From Eublepharis macularius (Eukaryota; Chordata; Lepidosauria; Squamata; Eublepharidae), in the NCBI RefSeq assembly GCF_028583425.1, contig NC_072793.1, forward strand, positions 103,897,689-103,961,688: a stretch of DNA of 64,000 bases, given 5' to 3'. The notes below the pieces were generated by a model. The model was not told the DNA's origin, ran no database searches, and worked only from the letters and a program-made list of their open reading frames with translations. Shown piece after piece: positions 12,101-24,100 of the stretch (within the stretch, counting starts at the first letter, position 1; the number at the start of each line of letters is the position of its first letter). The position numbers and the translations under genes are program-made.

Positions 12101-15100
12101 AGCTCCACTTGCCCTTGCAAGTTGAGAATCCAGTCTCATCCAGTTCACAATAACTTCCCTAACTTGCCATAGGACAATAAACACTCTTCCAGAGCCAAAA
12201 CAACCCAGATTACAGGACCGTGTCATACAGTATAGCTGAGAGATGCCTTGGTAGGGGTCGGGGACTAAACGCTACGCTATTGGGTATTGTCTGCTGATGT
12301 AGATATGCGCCTACTAGGGAGTTCCCACATAGCTAAACATACCATGGAAATTAGTTGTGCTTTGTTTCAGATAGATTTCATCTCTGTGCTTGGTTTTATG
12401 CATGTTTAAAATCTTTCTGCTGCCCTATTATATCTGTTTCCTTGAATGTTCTGTTATTTATTATTGTACTTTGCTGAGTGAATATCCTAGCTGTTGAATA
12501 TATTATATTTTCACTTGCACTGTGTAATCTGATTCAGATCTCAGTGAGAAAGGCAGACTCTAAATTGAAAGATAAATAAATAAATAAGATGATCATTCAA
12601 ATCCAGACAAGTGATTTTTAAGGTGACTACAGCTAGTGTTCTTCAGCATTGCATTTGCATTTACAGCGGGCTTGTAAATACTTACTCTCCTATGGCAAGT
12701 AAGGGAAGTTACTGCAAATTGGATGAGGGAGATAGAGCTGGAAGGTTTCTGCAGGTCTGTTTATTTCATTTTTATTAGAATTAAAAAGTGTAGTTTGAGC
12801 ATTGGCTTGCATATATGTCCAAAGTTTATGTCTGGAAGGGGCTCAGCAGAGTATTGGGGGCAAGGGGGATGGCTGACAATGAGCTCACACAAAACATCTC
12901 CATGTGAATGAGATACCAGAGGAGGACTGCTTTGCCCTCTTCCACCTCCTGCCCACCCATGTTTTGCAGTGCATCAATGGCAAGCAGGCTGCTGATGAAG
13001 AGAACTAGCTGTTCAATGGGATGTGATCACACTGAAGAAAGAATGAAAGCCACAAAGCTAGAATGTTTTACACAAACATATTATAGAAATTCAATGAAAA
13101 AAAGAACACCAAGCAGCACTGAAAAAAAAGAAACAGGCATTTCCTTGGGGGTGGAAGGATGCAGTACTTACTGCAAGGTCACTGTACAAATGGTCACCAA
13201 AATAAAGAACCCTGGAGCCACGCCAGCCTGTTAACCGCAGAAAGTCAAACAGATTACCCTGTAAAGTAGGATATATAAGAGAGTGTGAGAATAAACAAAA
13301 TACCTCATTCCTTTTGTAAAGGAAAAAGAAAACCCTTGCACGACTGTCTTAAAAAAGGTCAAAAGTAATACGTACTTTGATTTTTTTTAATAACAAAGCC
13401 AACAAAGGAAAATACTTGTTCCGAATAAGCAGCTTATTAAAAATGCTGTGGCTAGAGGCTTAGAACATTCTCATGGGAACTTTGGTTTTCAAAGGTTCTC
13501 ATTTTTTTCAAATTTAACAAACCATCACATTTATACAAATTCACATTTGATGCTGCTTGGGAATATACATTAACAACCACTTTTCAGTTTATAGACCAAT
13601 TTATCCCAAAGTCTCACGATAGGCAATGTGCAGCCTGACTCATTCATTTGTACTACAACCCCACAAGATATGCCATTGCTATTCCTATTTTTCCTTGAGA
13701 TACTGCAGCACATGTACTGATCTGCCATGCAATGAATTTGGGGTCAAACTGCAATTTTAAAGCAGGTATTCTAGATCCCAATATTCTATTCTCAGGCTTC
13801 TCAAAAGATAACTAGGTATAAGCATGGCTTGTGCACAGGCAGAGATTCTTGATAAAAATCAAATTCTAATGCTGCAGCAGAGTTTTCTTCTGAGGTTCTT
13901 TTGCATTTTAGGAGTAGAACAACTGGTAGAGTAAAGGGATGCTGCTTGAATAAGAAGGCTTTGAAGCTCTTCTGCGCACACCAGTTTTGGTAGAATATTC
14001 AAAGCACTCAAGGACATGGCTTGAAGATAACTATGTCCTTCTTGCAGTTCTGGAGTGATTATAAAAGAGAACTCTTTTAGAAGAGCCTTCATCTCCTCAA
14101 AAACAATTCCTTTCTATATGTCTAGAAAGACAATAGTTTCCATCAGACTGCTGTGCTGATTTTACTGCTGCTTTGGATCCCAGTTATATGGTAGAAAAGT
14201 AGGCTTATAAACATTTTTTTTTTAAATACTGAGGTGGTGGGGGGGGGAGAGATACAGAAAAGTGCAATTTGAATGGACATTTTTATTATTAAATACTGTC
14301 ATTTTCACTATATCCCTGCCAACAATACAGTGCTTATGTTGGAACTGGAAGATTCTGACTTGTTGATCTCCTGAAAGAAACTGGGAGCAACATAAATAGG
14401 AAGCTGCTAGCCAAGATAATTATCCAACTGGGAACGTTCTGCACATGCTGCATGTGTCCCAGATCATGTGGTACAATGAATTCATAAAACCTCTTCCCTC
14501 TTTCTCAGCCTTGTTCCCATAACATTCCATTAGTAACCATGGAGGCATTTATTCATATTTTATTTTGATGACATTAAAACTACACCCAAAATTATGTTCT
14601 TTGACTCAGCAGTTAAACACAGCAACATTCTCTGAACTTATTATTCTTAGGGCTTCATTTCATCCAAGATCTGTCTCAGAAGCAATTTAGAGTTCTAGTG
14701 ACCTCAACTGCAGGGCCCAAGAACTGGATTTAACACCTCTACCATAAACACCCTCTGGTGATTAGCCTCCCAAGCGATTAGCTTCTCTAGAACCTGCTAA
14801 TCCCCGGCCTAAAAAATAAAAAAGATAATCTATTTGCCCTATCATGTTAACCTACAGGAATACGCCATAATGTTGCCTGGTTACTTTCCTTCAGAAGCAA
14901 ACTGGTTAAAATAATTTTTTAAAAGACAGCTATGAGTAGAATACTAAATTGCTTCCATGGGAATAGTTACCATCCACCTAAGTAGAGACCAATCACATCT
15001 AGCCTTTATCTTTCAGTAGTAAATAATATATCTGCACCACCGGGTTTAAAAACTGGAAGCAATTTCAGTTGAATTCTAAGAACTGAGAAGAATGAATATG

Positions 15101-18100
15101 TGGGAAATTGCAGCTATCACCCCCCCCCACACACACACACACACGCACACACAATCAAATGTCATGTTTGTTCTCATACTTCAAAACAACTTCAGAAAAT
15201 CCAAGCCTCCTTAAATCTTAAGTCATGAAGTGATGACTTACTACTAAGTAGTTTTACCTGTTTGTATATCTTCCCTTTTTCCAGTTTGCTTATTTTATCC
15301 CAATGAAGTGAACCTCTTTCATCCATTTTTCTGAAAGGTCTAGAAAAATCAAAAATAATGTTACAGGCAATCTCCAGACAGTTAATTATCCATGAGCAGA
15401 GCAAAGAATTAATTGCAGTGCTCCCCTTCCCTCTTGTGATGGGCTCCCCAAAGTAGTATTGGAAGGCTCAGGAAGGGGGCGGGATTTGAAAAGGAATAAT
15501 CTGTTATGCATCACTGCCATCTACTCTAATCTCCACGGTGGAGCCAATGCTGGCAGCATATCCTTTTCTAGACCCCATCTCTCACAAGTACAGTAAGAAT
15601 AATGAGTAAGGTTTATTACTACAGGCTTGGGTTGTTTGAAGGGAGGAAGAAAGAAGAGGAATAATCCTCATTAGAATATAGATTTAGAAGACCCATGTCA
15701 CCTGATACAGCACTACTGTAATAATTCACGGTTTGGATTTCCTTATTCAACAGGAGGTGAAATATTAGCAGTGGAGTATTTAGCAATCAAGCAGGAATAA
15801 GAGTTTGTGTGTTTTAGTATAGTTTGTAGTTTAACTTAAAGAGGATTCCTAGCCTTCTTCTAATTATTGTGCACATGCCCTTATAAGTCTGGGGCCCAAC
15901 GACCCTAGAATTTTATGAATATTTTGTTTGGCAATCTGTATGAACAGAACTGGGAGTCTGACTAACAAGGAGGATCTAAAATGGAAAGGATTAGAGGTGA
16001 TGATATTAAGGGCCCTTAACCCGCCCCCCCCCCCCCCCAATTCAAGCACTGTCTTAATGTATATATGCCTGAGATTCCATACAATGGAAGATAAGCAACT
16101 CCAGAAAATTAAGTTTTACACACTAAGCAATTGATAGAGGACATGCAAGTATTTCTTAAATATGGCAGTTACAAAGAAGAGAGAATATTATGTCTGTTCT
16201 CTGAAAATAGGATATTTTCTTCAATACCGATCTTCTGTAATCCAGATAAATACAAAAAATGGCTCCCTTGCAGCTCCCTACTAGCTTGGAAAATGTTTAA
16301 GAAACCTGATATGGTTGCTAGAATTTTGAATTTAGATATGGGAAAGGCAAGGGCAAATCCCTGCTCATCCGTTGAATTCACTGGTGGTTTGGTGGAGGTC
16401 ATTATTACAGATGGGCACGATCGGAATCACGATGTGAAAAAACCCTGATAATGGTGTTTCCGCCATCGGGACTCAGCTAATTGGTTCCGTCCACGGTGAC
16501 CGATCCAGCGTTCGGGGGGGGGGGGGCTTGATCGGGGGGGGGGGCCACTGTGATCTAATCGGAGAGCCAGACACTCAGGCGCCAATAATCTATTCTCCTA
16601 GCAACGGAGCCAGGGGAATGCCTGAGCTGTGTTTGCCCTCCTTCTGTCACCCTAGAAAACCGAATGGAAGCCCAGCTTTCCTTGATTAGCAGGCTTCCTT
16701 CCAACCACGGAGCAGCAACCCAGGGGAGGGAAGGGGAAAGGGATGTTCTGAAGCCATGGGCACAAAGGTTTTTTGCTTTTTTAAAAAAAGGGCTTTGTAG
16801 GAGGAATGGGTGTTTTTCTGTCTGTCACTCTCTGTTTTTAACCTGCTTTTAAAACACTGTATTTTGTGGGAAAACCTCATTCACGGTTCTGTGTGTGTGT
16901 TTAAAATATGCTTTCTGAAGACTGGCTGCTTGCTTTTAAAATCAGGTGGGGAGGAATGGAGGATTCTGTCCCTGCTTTTTTTAAAAAGCTGGCTGAAACA
17001 TGTTGACGGGGTGTCTCTCTCTATTTGGAGAGGCAGGGATAGATCCCCCCCTCTGCTCTAAGTGTGTGTGTGTGTATGTGTGAATCAGAGCCGGATCGAC
17101 GAGGGGGGGGCAGGGGGGTAGTCTGCCCCCAGTGCTGCCAAAGAGGGGGCGCTGGGCGCAGTTGCCAGCCCCAGGAGTGCGCCTGGGGAAAGTTGAATGG
17201 CACGGGCGGCCTCCCAGCCATCCGCGCTGCCTTTTGCCTTTCCCGCAAGACAAGGGGTGGCCAGCTTGCAGGAAAAACAAAAGGCAGCGCAGGTGGCTGG
17301 GAGGCCGCCCGCGCCGTTCATCTTTCCCCAGGACAAGGGGCGTGCAGGCAAGCCAGCTGCCCCTTGTCCTGGGGAAAGGCAAAAGGCAGCGCGGGTGGCT
17401 GGGAGGCTGCCCGCGTTGTTTGTCTTTCCCCAGGACAAGGGGTGCGCGGGCAAGCCGGCCGCCCCTTGTCCTGGGGAAAAGCAAAAGGCAGTGCGGGTGG
17501 CTGGGAGGCTGCCTGCACCGTTTGTCTTTCTCCGGGCAAGGGGCACATGGGCAAGCCTGCTGCCCCTTGTCCTGGGGAAAGGAGAAAGGCAGCGCGCGGG
17601 TGGCTGGGAGGCTGCCTGCACCATTCGCTTTTCCTCAGGACAAGGGGCACGCGGGCAAGCCAGCTGCCCCTTGTCTTGCGGGGCAGGTGAATGGCGCGGG
17701 CAGCCTCCAAGCCACTCGTGCTGCCGCCAGCTCCACAGCGCACCGGGACAGCCAGCTTGCTGTGTGGGCGGGGGGGGGGGACCCAGGAGCGCCCTGGGCA
17801 CTGGCAACTGTAGATCTGGCCCTGGTGTGAATGTCCCCTCCCTGAGGGAAGGCGGCTCATTGCCAGGTTAAAAACTCTCCCCCTGCTCTAAGTGTGTGTG
17901 TGTGTGTGTGTGTGAACATCCCCTCCCTCCCTGTGCCCGCCGGGCCTGGCAGCCGCTGCCACCAACCACCATTCCTATATTGCTGGAAACAGCAGGGTGC
18001 CTCCTGCTTTGTCCTCCCCAATTCCCGATCGGAAACGGAACTTGATCGGTTAGAATCGGTGACCTGGGTTCGGCGGCGGCCTGGATCCACGAATGGCTTG

Positions 18101-21100
18101 ATTGGTATTTTTTTTTTATCGTGCCCACCTCTAGTCATTATCTCATAGCCCACTCTCAGCAGATTATTATGAGGTTATGGTGCTGCTCTGCAGAACTTAA
18201 GAGAAAGCACTTGTTATACTCATATCCCATATTATTTTAACTATATGTACAGTTATGACAAAATGGGAACAGTAGCACAATAAAATGGTTTCTCATTTTT
18301 TTTAAACAGAAGGAGCATTTTGACTTTTGGCAAAGCTGGTTTGTAATGCTTAAATTTTTTGTAACCAGGATAGCACAGGCAGGCCCAATTTAATCAGATC
18401 TCAGAAGCCAAGCAGGGTCAGCCTTGGTTAGTAACTGGATGGGAGATGTCCAATGAAGACCATGGTTGCAAAGACAGGCACCTTTGTTAGCCTCTTACCA
18501 TGAAAACCTCACCAGGGGTTGTCATAAGTCAGCTATGACTTGACAGCACTCTCTACCACCAGTGCTTAAATTGCACAAAGTCCAACTGCTGTAATGGAAG
18601 GTAGAACCCTGGTGATTGTCAACCTTGCCAACTATTTAGCTATACAAAGCAGGGGTTGTCCTAGATCATTATCTTGCTAACCAGTTGTTATGATCTTTAC
18701 TTTCCTTGGGGTAGATTTTTCTTTTAATCTATCCCTTAACCCTCTGGGTAGTCTGCTGCCACCAGGAATATTTTATTCCAAGATATTTTATTTAATTTTT
18801 CCCTTTGGTAACGTTTCCAAAGCGTCAGGCTCCTTCGTGGTTCTATGTGGCCCTTAGGATAGGAATGGAATACAGCAATGACAGCTACACTGGGATATAA
18901 CAAAACAAAATAAACTTTTATTTAGTTAAGAAGCGTATTGGTTTCATAAAAGTGGTTCTCGGTTCTTAAAGTTACTTCATGTACTCTCATTCACACAGAT
19001 CTCTTCCAAGGCTTCACACACAGTTAGCCTCTTTCTCTAACTCAATATTTGTCTCACAGAAATGCTTAAAACTCCTCAGGCAGCACACAGCTAGCCCCTC
19101 TTTCTCTGACTCTCATTCACAAAAATATTAAACCTGCTCAGGCAGCACACAGCTGGCCTCTCTTTCCCTGACTGAGTGTCCTTTCACAAACATGCTCAGT
19201 TCAGGTTCCACACAGGTTATATTTCTCTCATAAACACTTCAACATATTCAGGCAGCACACAGCTAGCCTGCTTTCTTCTGACTGAAAACTTTTCTCTCTG
19301 CACTGTCAGTCTCAAACTGCATTCACTCCGCCCACACTCTCAGTCATCAACCAATCATATCACTCACTCATCCCTCTCTTTCACCCCCACTCTTCACCTA
19401 TCTCACCAAGCATTTAAAGATATACACACACATTTACTTGAAATCATTACACCAGTGGTGAGGGATGAAATGAGTATGGAATGTTTTCCCCCAAATCCTC
19501 CACTAATGAGGTTATGGCTTGGCCACAGCTTGGTGCTAAAAGGTGAGCTATTAGCTGATACAGTCACTACAAAAAATGATCAGCGCATCACAAGAAACTT
19601 GAGGGAAGAATACACTCAATGGCCATTTCCACACACGTTGAATAATGCACTTTCAATGCACTTTCGCAATCCTTTTGAAGTGGATTTTTTGTTCCACACA
19701 TGGAAAATCAGTTTCAAATGTTCACTAAAAAGTATTGAAAGTGGATTATCCAACGTGTGTGGAAGCAGCCAATGACTCTTTATATTTTTTTAAAGGTAAT
19801 AAAGTGATGTATGAGAAGCATTTCATATGAACACAGAGCTACTGAAAAAATTTAGAAGAGTCACAGTGGAATATTTCACACTTAAGAATGTGGATTGATC
19901 AACAGCTTGTTAGTAAGAGCAGCAGGAAGAAAGAAATAGGCTGATTTATTTGTAACAAGCTACATAATGCCAAAGTATAGTCAACTTCTAGAAAAAACAT
20001 TTGGGCAGTGAATTACTTTCCATTTCTTAAATGGCAAAGGCCCCAAGGTAACTGCCACAGCAAATCAAATAAAAACAAGGCAGCCAGGACAGGAAATTTT
20101 AAGAACCGTTATGAAGTGGGAAAAAAACAGCGTTTCTGTTGCCTGGGATTTAATTTTACTGACAGGCACTGCACAGAGCATTAGAGAAACTGTTTTGTAC
20201 CAGGCTTGGAATGAATTTAATAGGTCTCCACATACTTGCAAACAGTTTTAGCAAAAGCAACTTGGACTGATCTGGGCCAGATTTTGATAATGCAAATACC
20301 CCGGTTTCTTGATCCTAGACATGTATATTTGTAAGTAAACCCAATTATTTTAAATAGAACTGCCTTGTGAGTTTGTTTAGAAGCTATATGTTATATTAAA
20401 CGTATGGCTGCTGTCTGAAAAAAATGGCAACTCCATGTTTAATTCACCTTTCTTGCTTTATAGTGCTTAGGGCAATGTATCAGAATCATGAGGTCATGAT
20501 GCTCTATCTTCTCCCACACTCTTCTCCCAGCAACCAATTATGTAAAATGGATGCATGCAAAAATGCATGGCTGCCATTTCTGGCATCAGCTGCTTATTTA
20601 AGGTACTGATTTGATCTAATCAACATATATAGCTAAGAAACATACTTGCGTTTATCAGTGAAGAAACTGGGCTTATCTGCTTGCACAATAACCATATCAA
20701 AGAGGTCTCTCCAGTTCTTACCAACCATGTGCTTCATTCCCTTATCACTGTAGGAAAAATGGAAAAGTTATTTCAAGAAATCCAGTTCCTTGTTATGCTA
20801 GAGATTTTGATTTTCAGAAGCTTTATGTGCAGACATTTTGTACAACTTCCATTCTTTTTTTTGAACCCCACAGATGGAGTGAAACCATGTTTTAAGGCTT
20901 GATGTTATTCTGTATCAAACACAGAGTCAACCCTTCCAATCAACTCACAACTCACTTCACATCAGAGAATCACCCAAACAAATTGCTGTCAAAAACGGTG
21001 ATGTGTTGTGTTATTTTGTGTAGTAGACTGCTTTCATGCCCTGTTGTACCCTCCTACTGTGTAACCTAAAGCAGTTAAAGAAATAAAGTGTTTTTGACAG

Positions 21101-24100
21101 CAATTGTGTTTTGGGTGATTCTTTAATGTGAAGTGAGTTGTGGGGTTTTTTTTGTTGTAAGATACTGCTGGCATGCCCTTTGGTGTGCCCCCCTGCTGTG
21201 CAACCTAAAGCTGTTCAAGAAATAAAGTGTTTTTGACAGCAATTGTGTTTTGGGTGATTCTTTAATGTGAAGTGAGTTGTGTTATTTTTCTGTGTGGGGG
21301 ACTGCTGGTGTAATGTGTCACAATGCTTTGCCTACTTGTACTTTGAAAGTGAGAAAATATTTTTTAAAAAACTTTATTCAGTGTGTGCTTGTGTTTTATT
21401 CTTTGTTGTGCAGTTGGTTCCCATCATAGGGAACAATGGGGCTGGCTGGCCAGCCATCTCTGTAGGTGGTGGGGGAATTTGGGGGAGGGTGTCTGTGGTT
21501 CAGGTGCTCTTTCACAGGGACAAGCTCGCACTCAGGAGTGTGCCCACCATTGTGGCACCCCTGGGCTGTGCATAATTGCCCTGGGAAAGAGAGTTTAAAA
21601 GTTCCCATCACAGGGAATAATGGGCGATGGCTGGCCAGCCTGCTCCTGGGGTAGTGGCCGGTGTGGGAATGTTGGGGAGGGTGTCTTTGGGTCAGTGTGG
21701 GGCTGTGGGGGTGGATTTAAAAGGGGGACTGTTACTGTGGCCATAGATGCCACATTCCGTGGGTTCCTGCTGTGGGAGATTTTCCCATAACAGGAATCAA
21801 TAGAAAGTGGCTGGCTACAGGACAGGGGAGGTTAGGTTTTGGGGAGGGTGTGTGTGGTATTTGGCATTTTGGGTGCAGGTGGACTGTGGCTGTGGCCATT
21901 GGCAGCCCCAATCCCATGTGTTTCTATGATGTGGAAATCTTCCCCACAGTAGAAAGACAAAGTGGTGTGGCAGGAGAACCACCTTTGGGGGGGGGCATAA
22001 AATGGCCCCCCAAAGTGGGATCAGCTTGGGCCTTGGTGGAGGGTGGGAGGACAGGTAGGAGATGGGCCCCTAAAGGTTGGGGGCATTTTGCACCCCTAGC
22101 CAGACAAGCCTCTCTTATTTCCCCCATAGGGAATAGTGGAGTGGAGGTGGATAGGAGCACCTTCTTTGGGAGGCCGTAAAATGCCCCCCCAAAGAGGAAT
22201 CTGCCTGAAACTTGGTGGAGGGTGGGAGGACAGGTGGGAGCAGGTCCCCTGAAAGTTGGTTGCATTTTGCTTGCAAAATGCCACCCCAAGCCACCTAGAA
22301 AGATGACTTGTTTTCCCCCATAGAAAACCATGGAGAGTGTAGGAGGATGGGACACCTTATTTGGGGGGGGGGCATAACTTGGCCCCACAAAGTCCAATCT
22401 TTCTGAAACTTGGGAGGTCATTAGAGGAGAGTTAGGAGAAGGTCTCCACCAAGTTTGGTGTGATTTGGACAGAAAATGGCCTCCCCAGACTTCCAGAAAG
22501 CTGGGAGGTTTTCTCATTGAAAACAATGGCCGAATCAAGCCGAAACGCAAATACCGAATCGGCTTGCTGTTTCGGTATTCCCTGAATACCGAAACGGTTT
22601 CCTGATTCAGTTAAAACCAAAGCAGGTTTAACGAAGCAGATAGGCCTTGCACTCCCCTACTCCTGACCCTCGATGGGGTGCCAATAGCACCCATTCTGAG
22701 GGTTAGGAGCCTGGGGGTGATCGATGCCTCCTTGCCAATGGAAGCCCAGGTCACTGCAGTTGTCAGGTCTTCTTTTTTCCATCTTCGACAGACCAGGCAG
22801 CTTGTCCCTTATCTTTTGACCCGTGGCCTAACTACAGTGATCCAAGAAATGGTCATCTCTAGACTAGACTACAGTAACTCGCTCTATACAGGGCTTCCCT
22901 TGAGTCTGGTCCGGAGATTACAGCTGGTTCAAAATGCAGCTGCATGTGATATTACTGGGGTGCCAATTGGAATGCACATAACACTTATACTACATCAGCT
23001 GCATTGGCTGCCAGTGGAGTACCAGATGAGATTCAAGGTTTGGTACTAACCTATAAAGCCCTAAGTGGACTGGAACCTTCATATCAGTGGGACCACCTCT
23101 CCTTATATATGCCCCAGAGGATACCTCGATCATCAGACAAACAACTATTGGTGGTCCCTGGCCCCAGGGAGGCCTGCCTAGCCTCGACCAGAGCCAGGGC
23201 CTTTTCAGTCCTGGCTCCAGCCTGGTGGAACTCTCTGTCTCTCGAAACCAGGGCCCAGCAGGATTTGTTGTCCTTCCGCCAGGCCTGTAAGACAGAGATG
23301 TTATGTCAAGCATATGGTTGAGGCCAGGCCTGGCCTCCACCGGACATGTGGAGTGGGGGAGGGAGGGAGTTGATAAATTAGTGCTTAACTCTCTCCCACT
23401 GGATGTTACCACCATTCCTATCTTTAGGATTTTGTTGCACTGAGCGAAGTTAAGTTATACTGTGCTTACCACCCTCTTGATATCTTTTTAACTATTTATA
23501 TGTGAATTGTAATTTTAATAATGCTTTTATGAATTGGTGAATTCTTGTCCATATAGTCGATTATGTGTTTTAATTGATGTAATCCACCCTGAGCCCATAT
23601 GGGGAGGTGGAATAGAAATATAATGAAATAAATTAAATAAATAATAAAATCCCCAAATCCTAGTCATGTTACCCAGGCTTTATGATGCATTTCTCCATCA
23701 TGGGATGGCAGCTAGAGAATAAATGGCAATACCCAGGCCTCTTTTACTGTTTCTTCTTCCTGAACTGCCCCAGGGCCTGAGTCAGAAGGTGAATTAAAGA
23801 CTAACACTATCTAAAGGCCTGTTTGAGATCTCTTTATCATAACAGGTTCATTTAGTTTGGCAGCTCCCCAGGGTCTCTCTGAACAGAGATCCTTCAACTG
23901 GAGAAGCGAAGGACTGACCCTGGGTTCTTCTGCATGCAAAGCAGCTGATCTACCACTACGGCATCTGCCTGATGAGGAACTTTCTGTGATGGCACTGCGC
24001 TATTATGGGGAAGGATTACGCACTTAGATAGGACTGCTATTACTTTTCAAATTTAATATGACCTAACTCTTAATTTTAAGTCATTCCAAAATGGCCTTTA

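Larger units (their letters stand above)
16406..18133. mobile_element. 1.73-kb non-autonomous hAT element with 8-bp TSD
   Basis: The 8-bp sequence GTCATTAT occurs at 16398-16405 and 18134-18141, directly outside inverted ends TACAGATGGGCACGAT and ATCGTGCCCACCTCTA. Ends and duplication length are those of hAT transposons. The outer ~250 bp on each side match the 600-bp element at 34718-35317 (for example CTGAGCTGTGTTTGCCCTCC at both sites), so the extra ~1.1 kb is internal, including a TG microsatellite and a GC-rich minisatellite. No transposase is encoded. Confidence 0.85.

Noticed and set aside
9703..13166. Apparent loss of one NT5DC2 exon between 9699 and 13172
   Set aside because: On a second pass the exon was found at 10508-10648 with correct splice sites and phase, so the gene is not broken here.
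13859..14092. 77-codon minus-strand ORF near the exons
   Set aside because: No similarity to the NT5DC family and no acceptor/donor in phase with the neighbouring exons.
17064..17871. Several 180-240 codon ORFs on both strands, Pro/Ala/Gly-rich
   Set aside because: All arise from the GC-rich tandem repeat; simultaneous openness in many frames argues against coding.
18366..18562. 5S rRNA gene
   Set aside because: Only part of 5S is present and it is fused to a Sauria/BovB tail, so it is a SINE.
21420..22620. CRISPR-like or regularly spaced repeat array
   Set aside because: Units diverge along their whole length and there are no conserved short repeats with unique spacers; the DNA is vertebrate.
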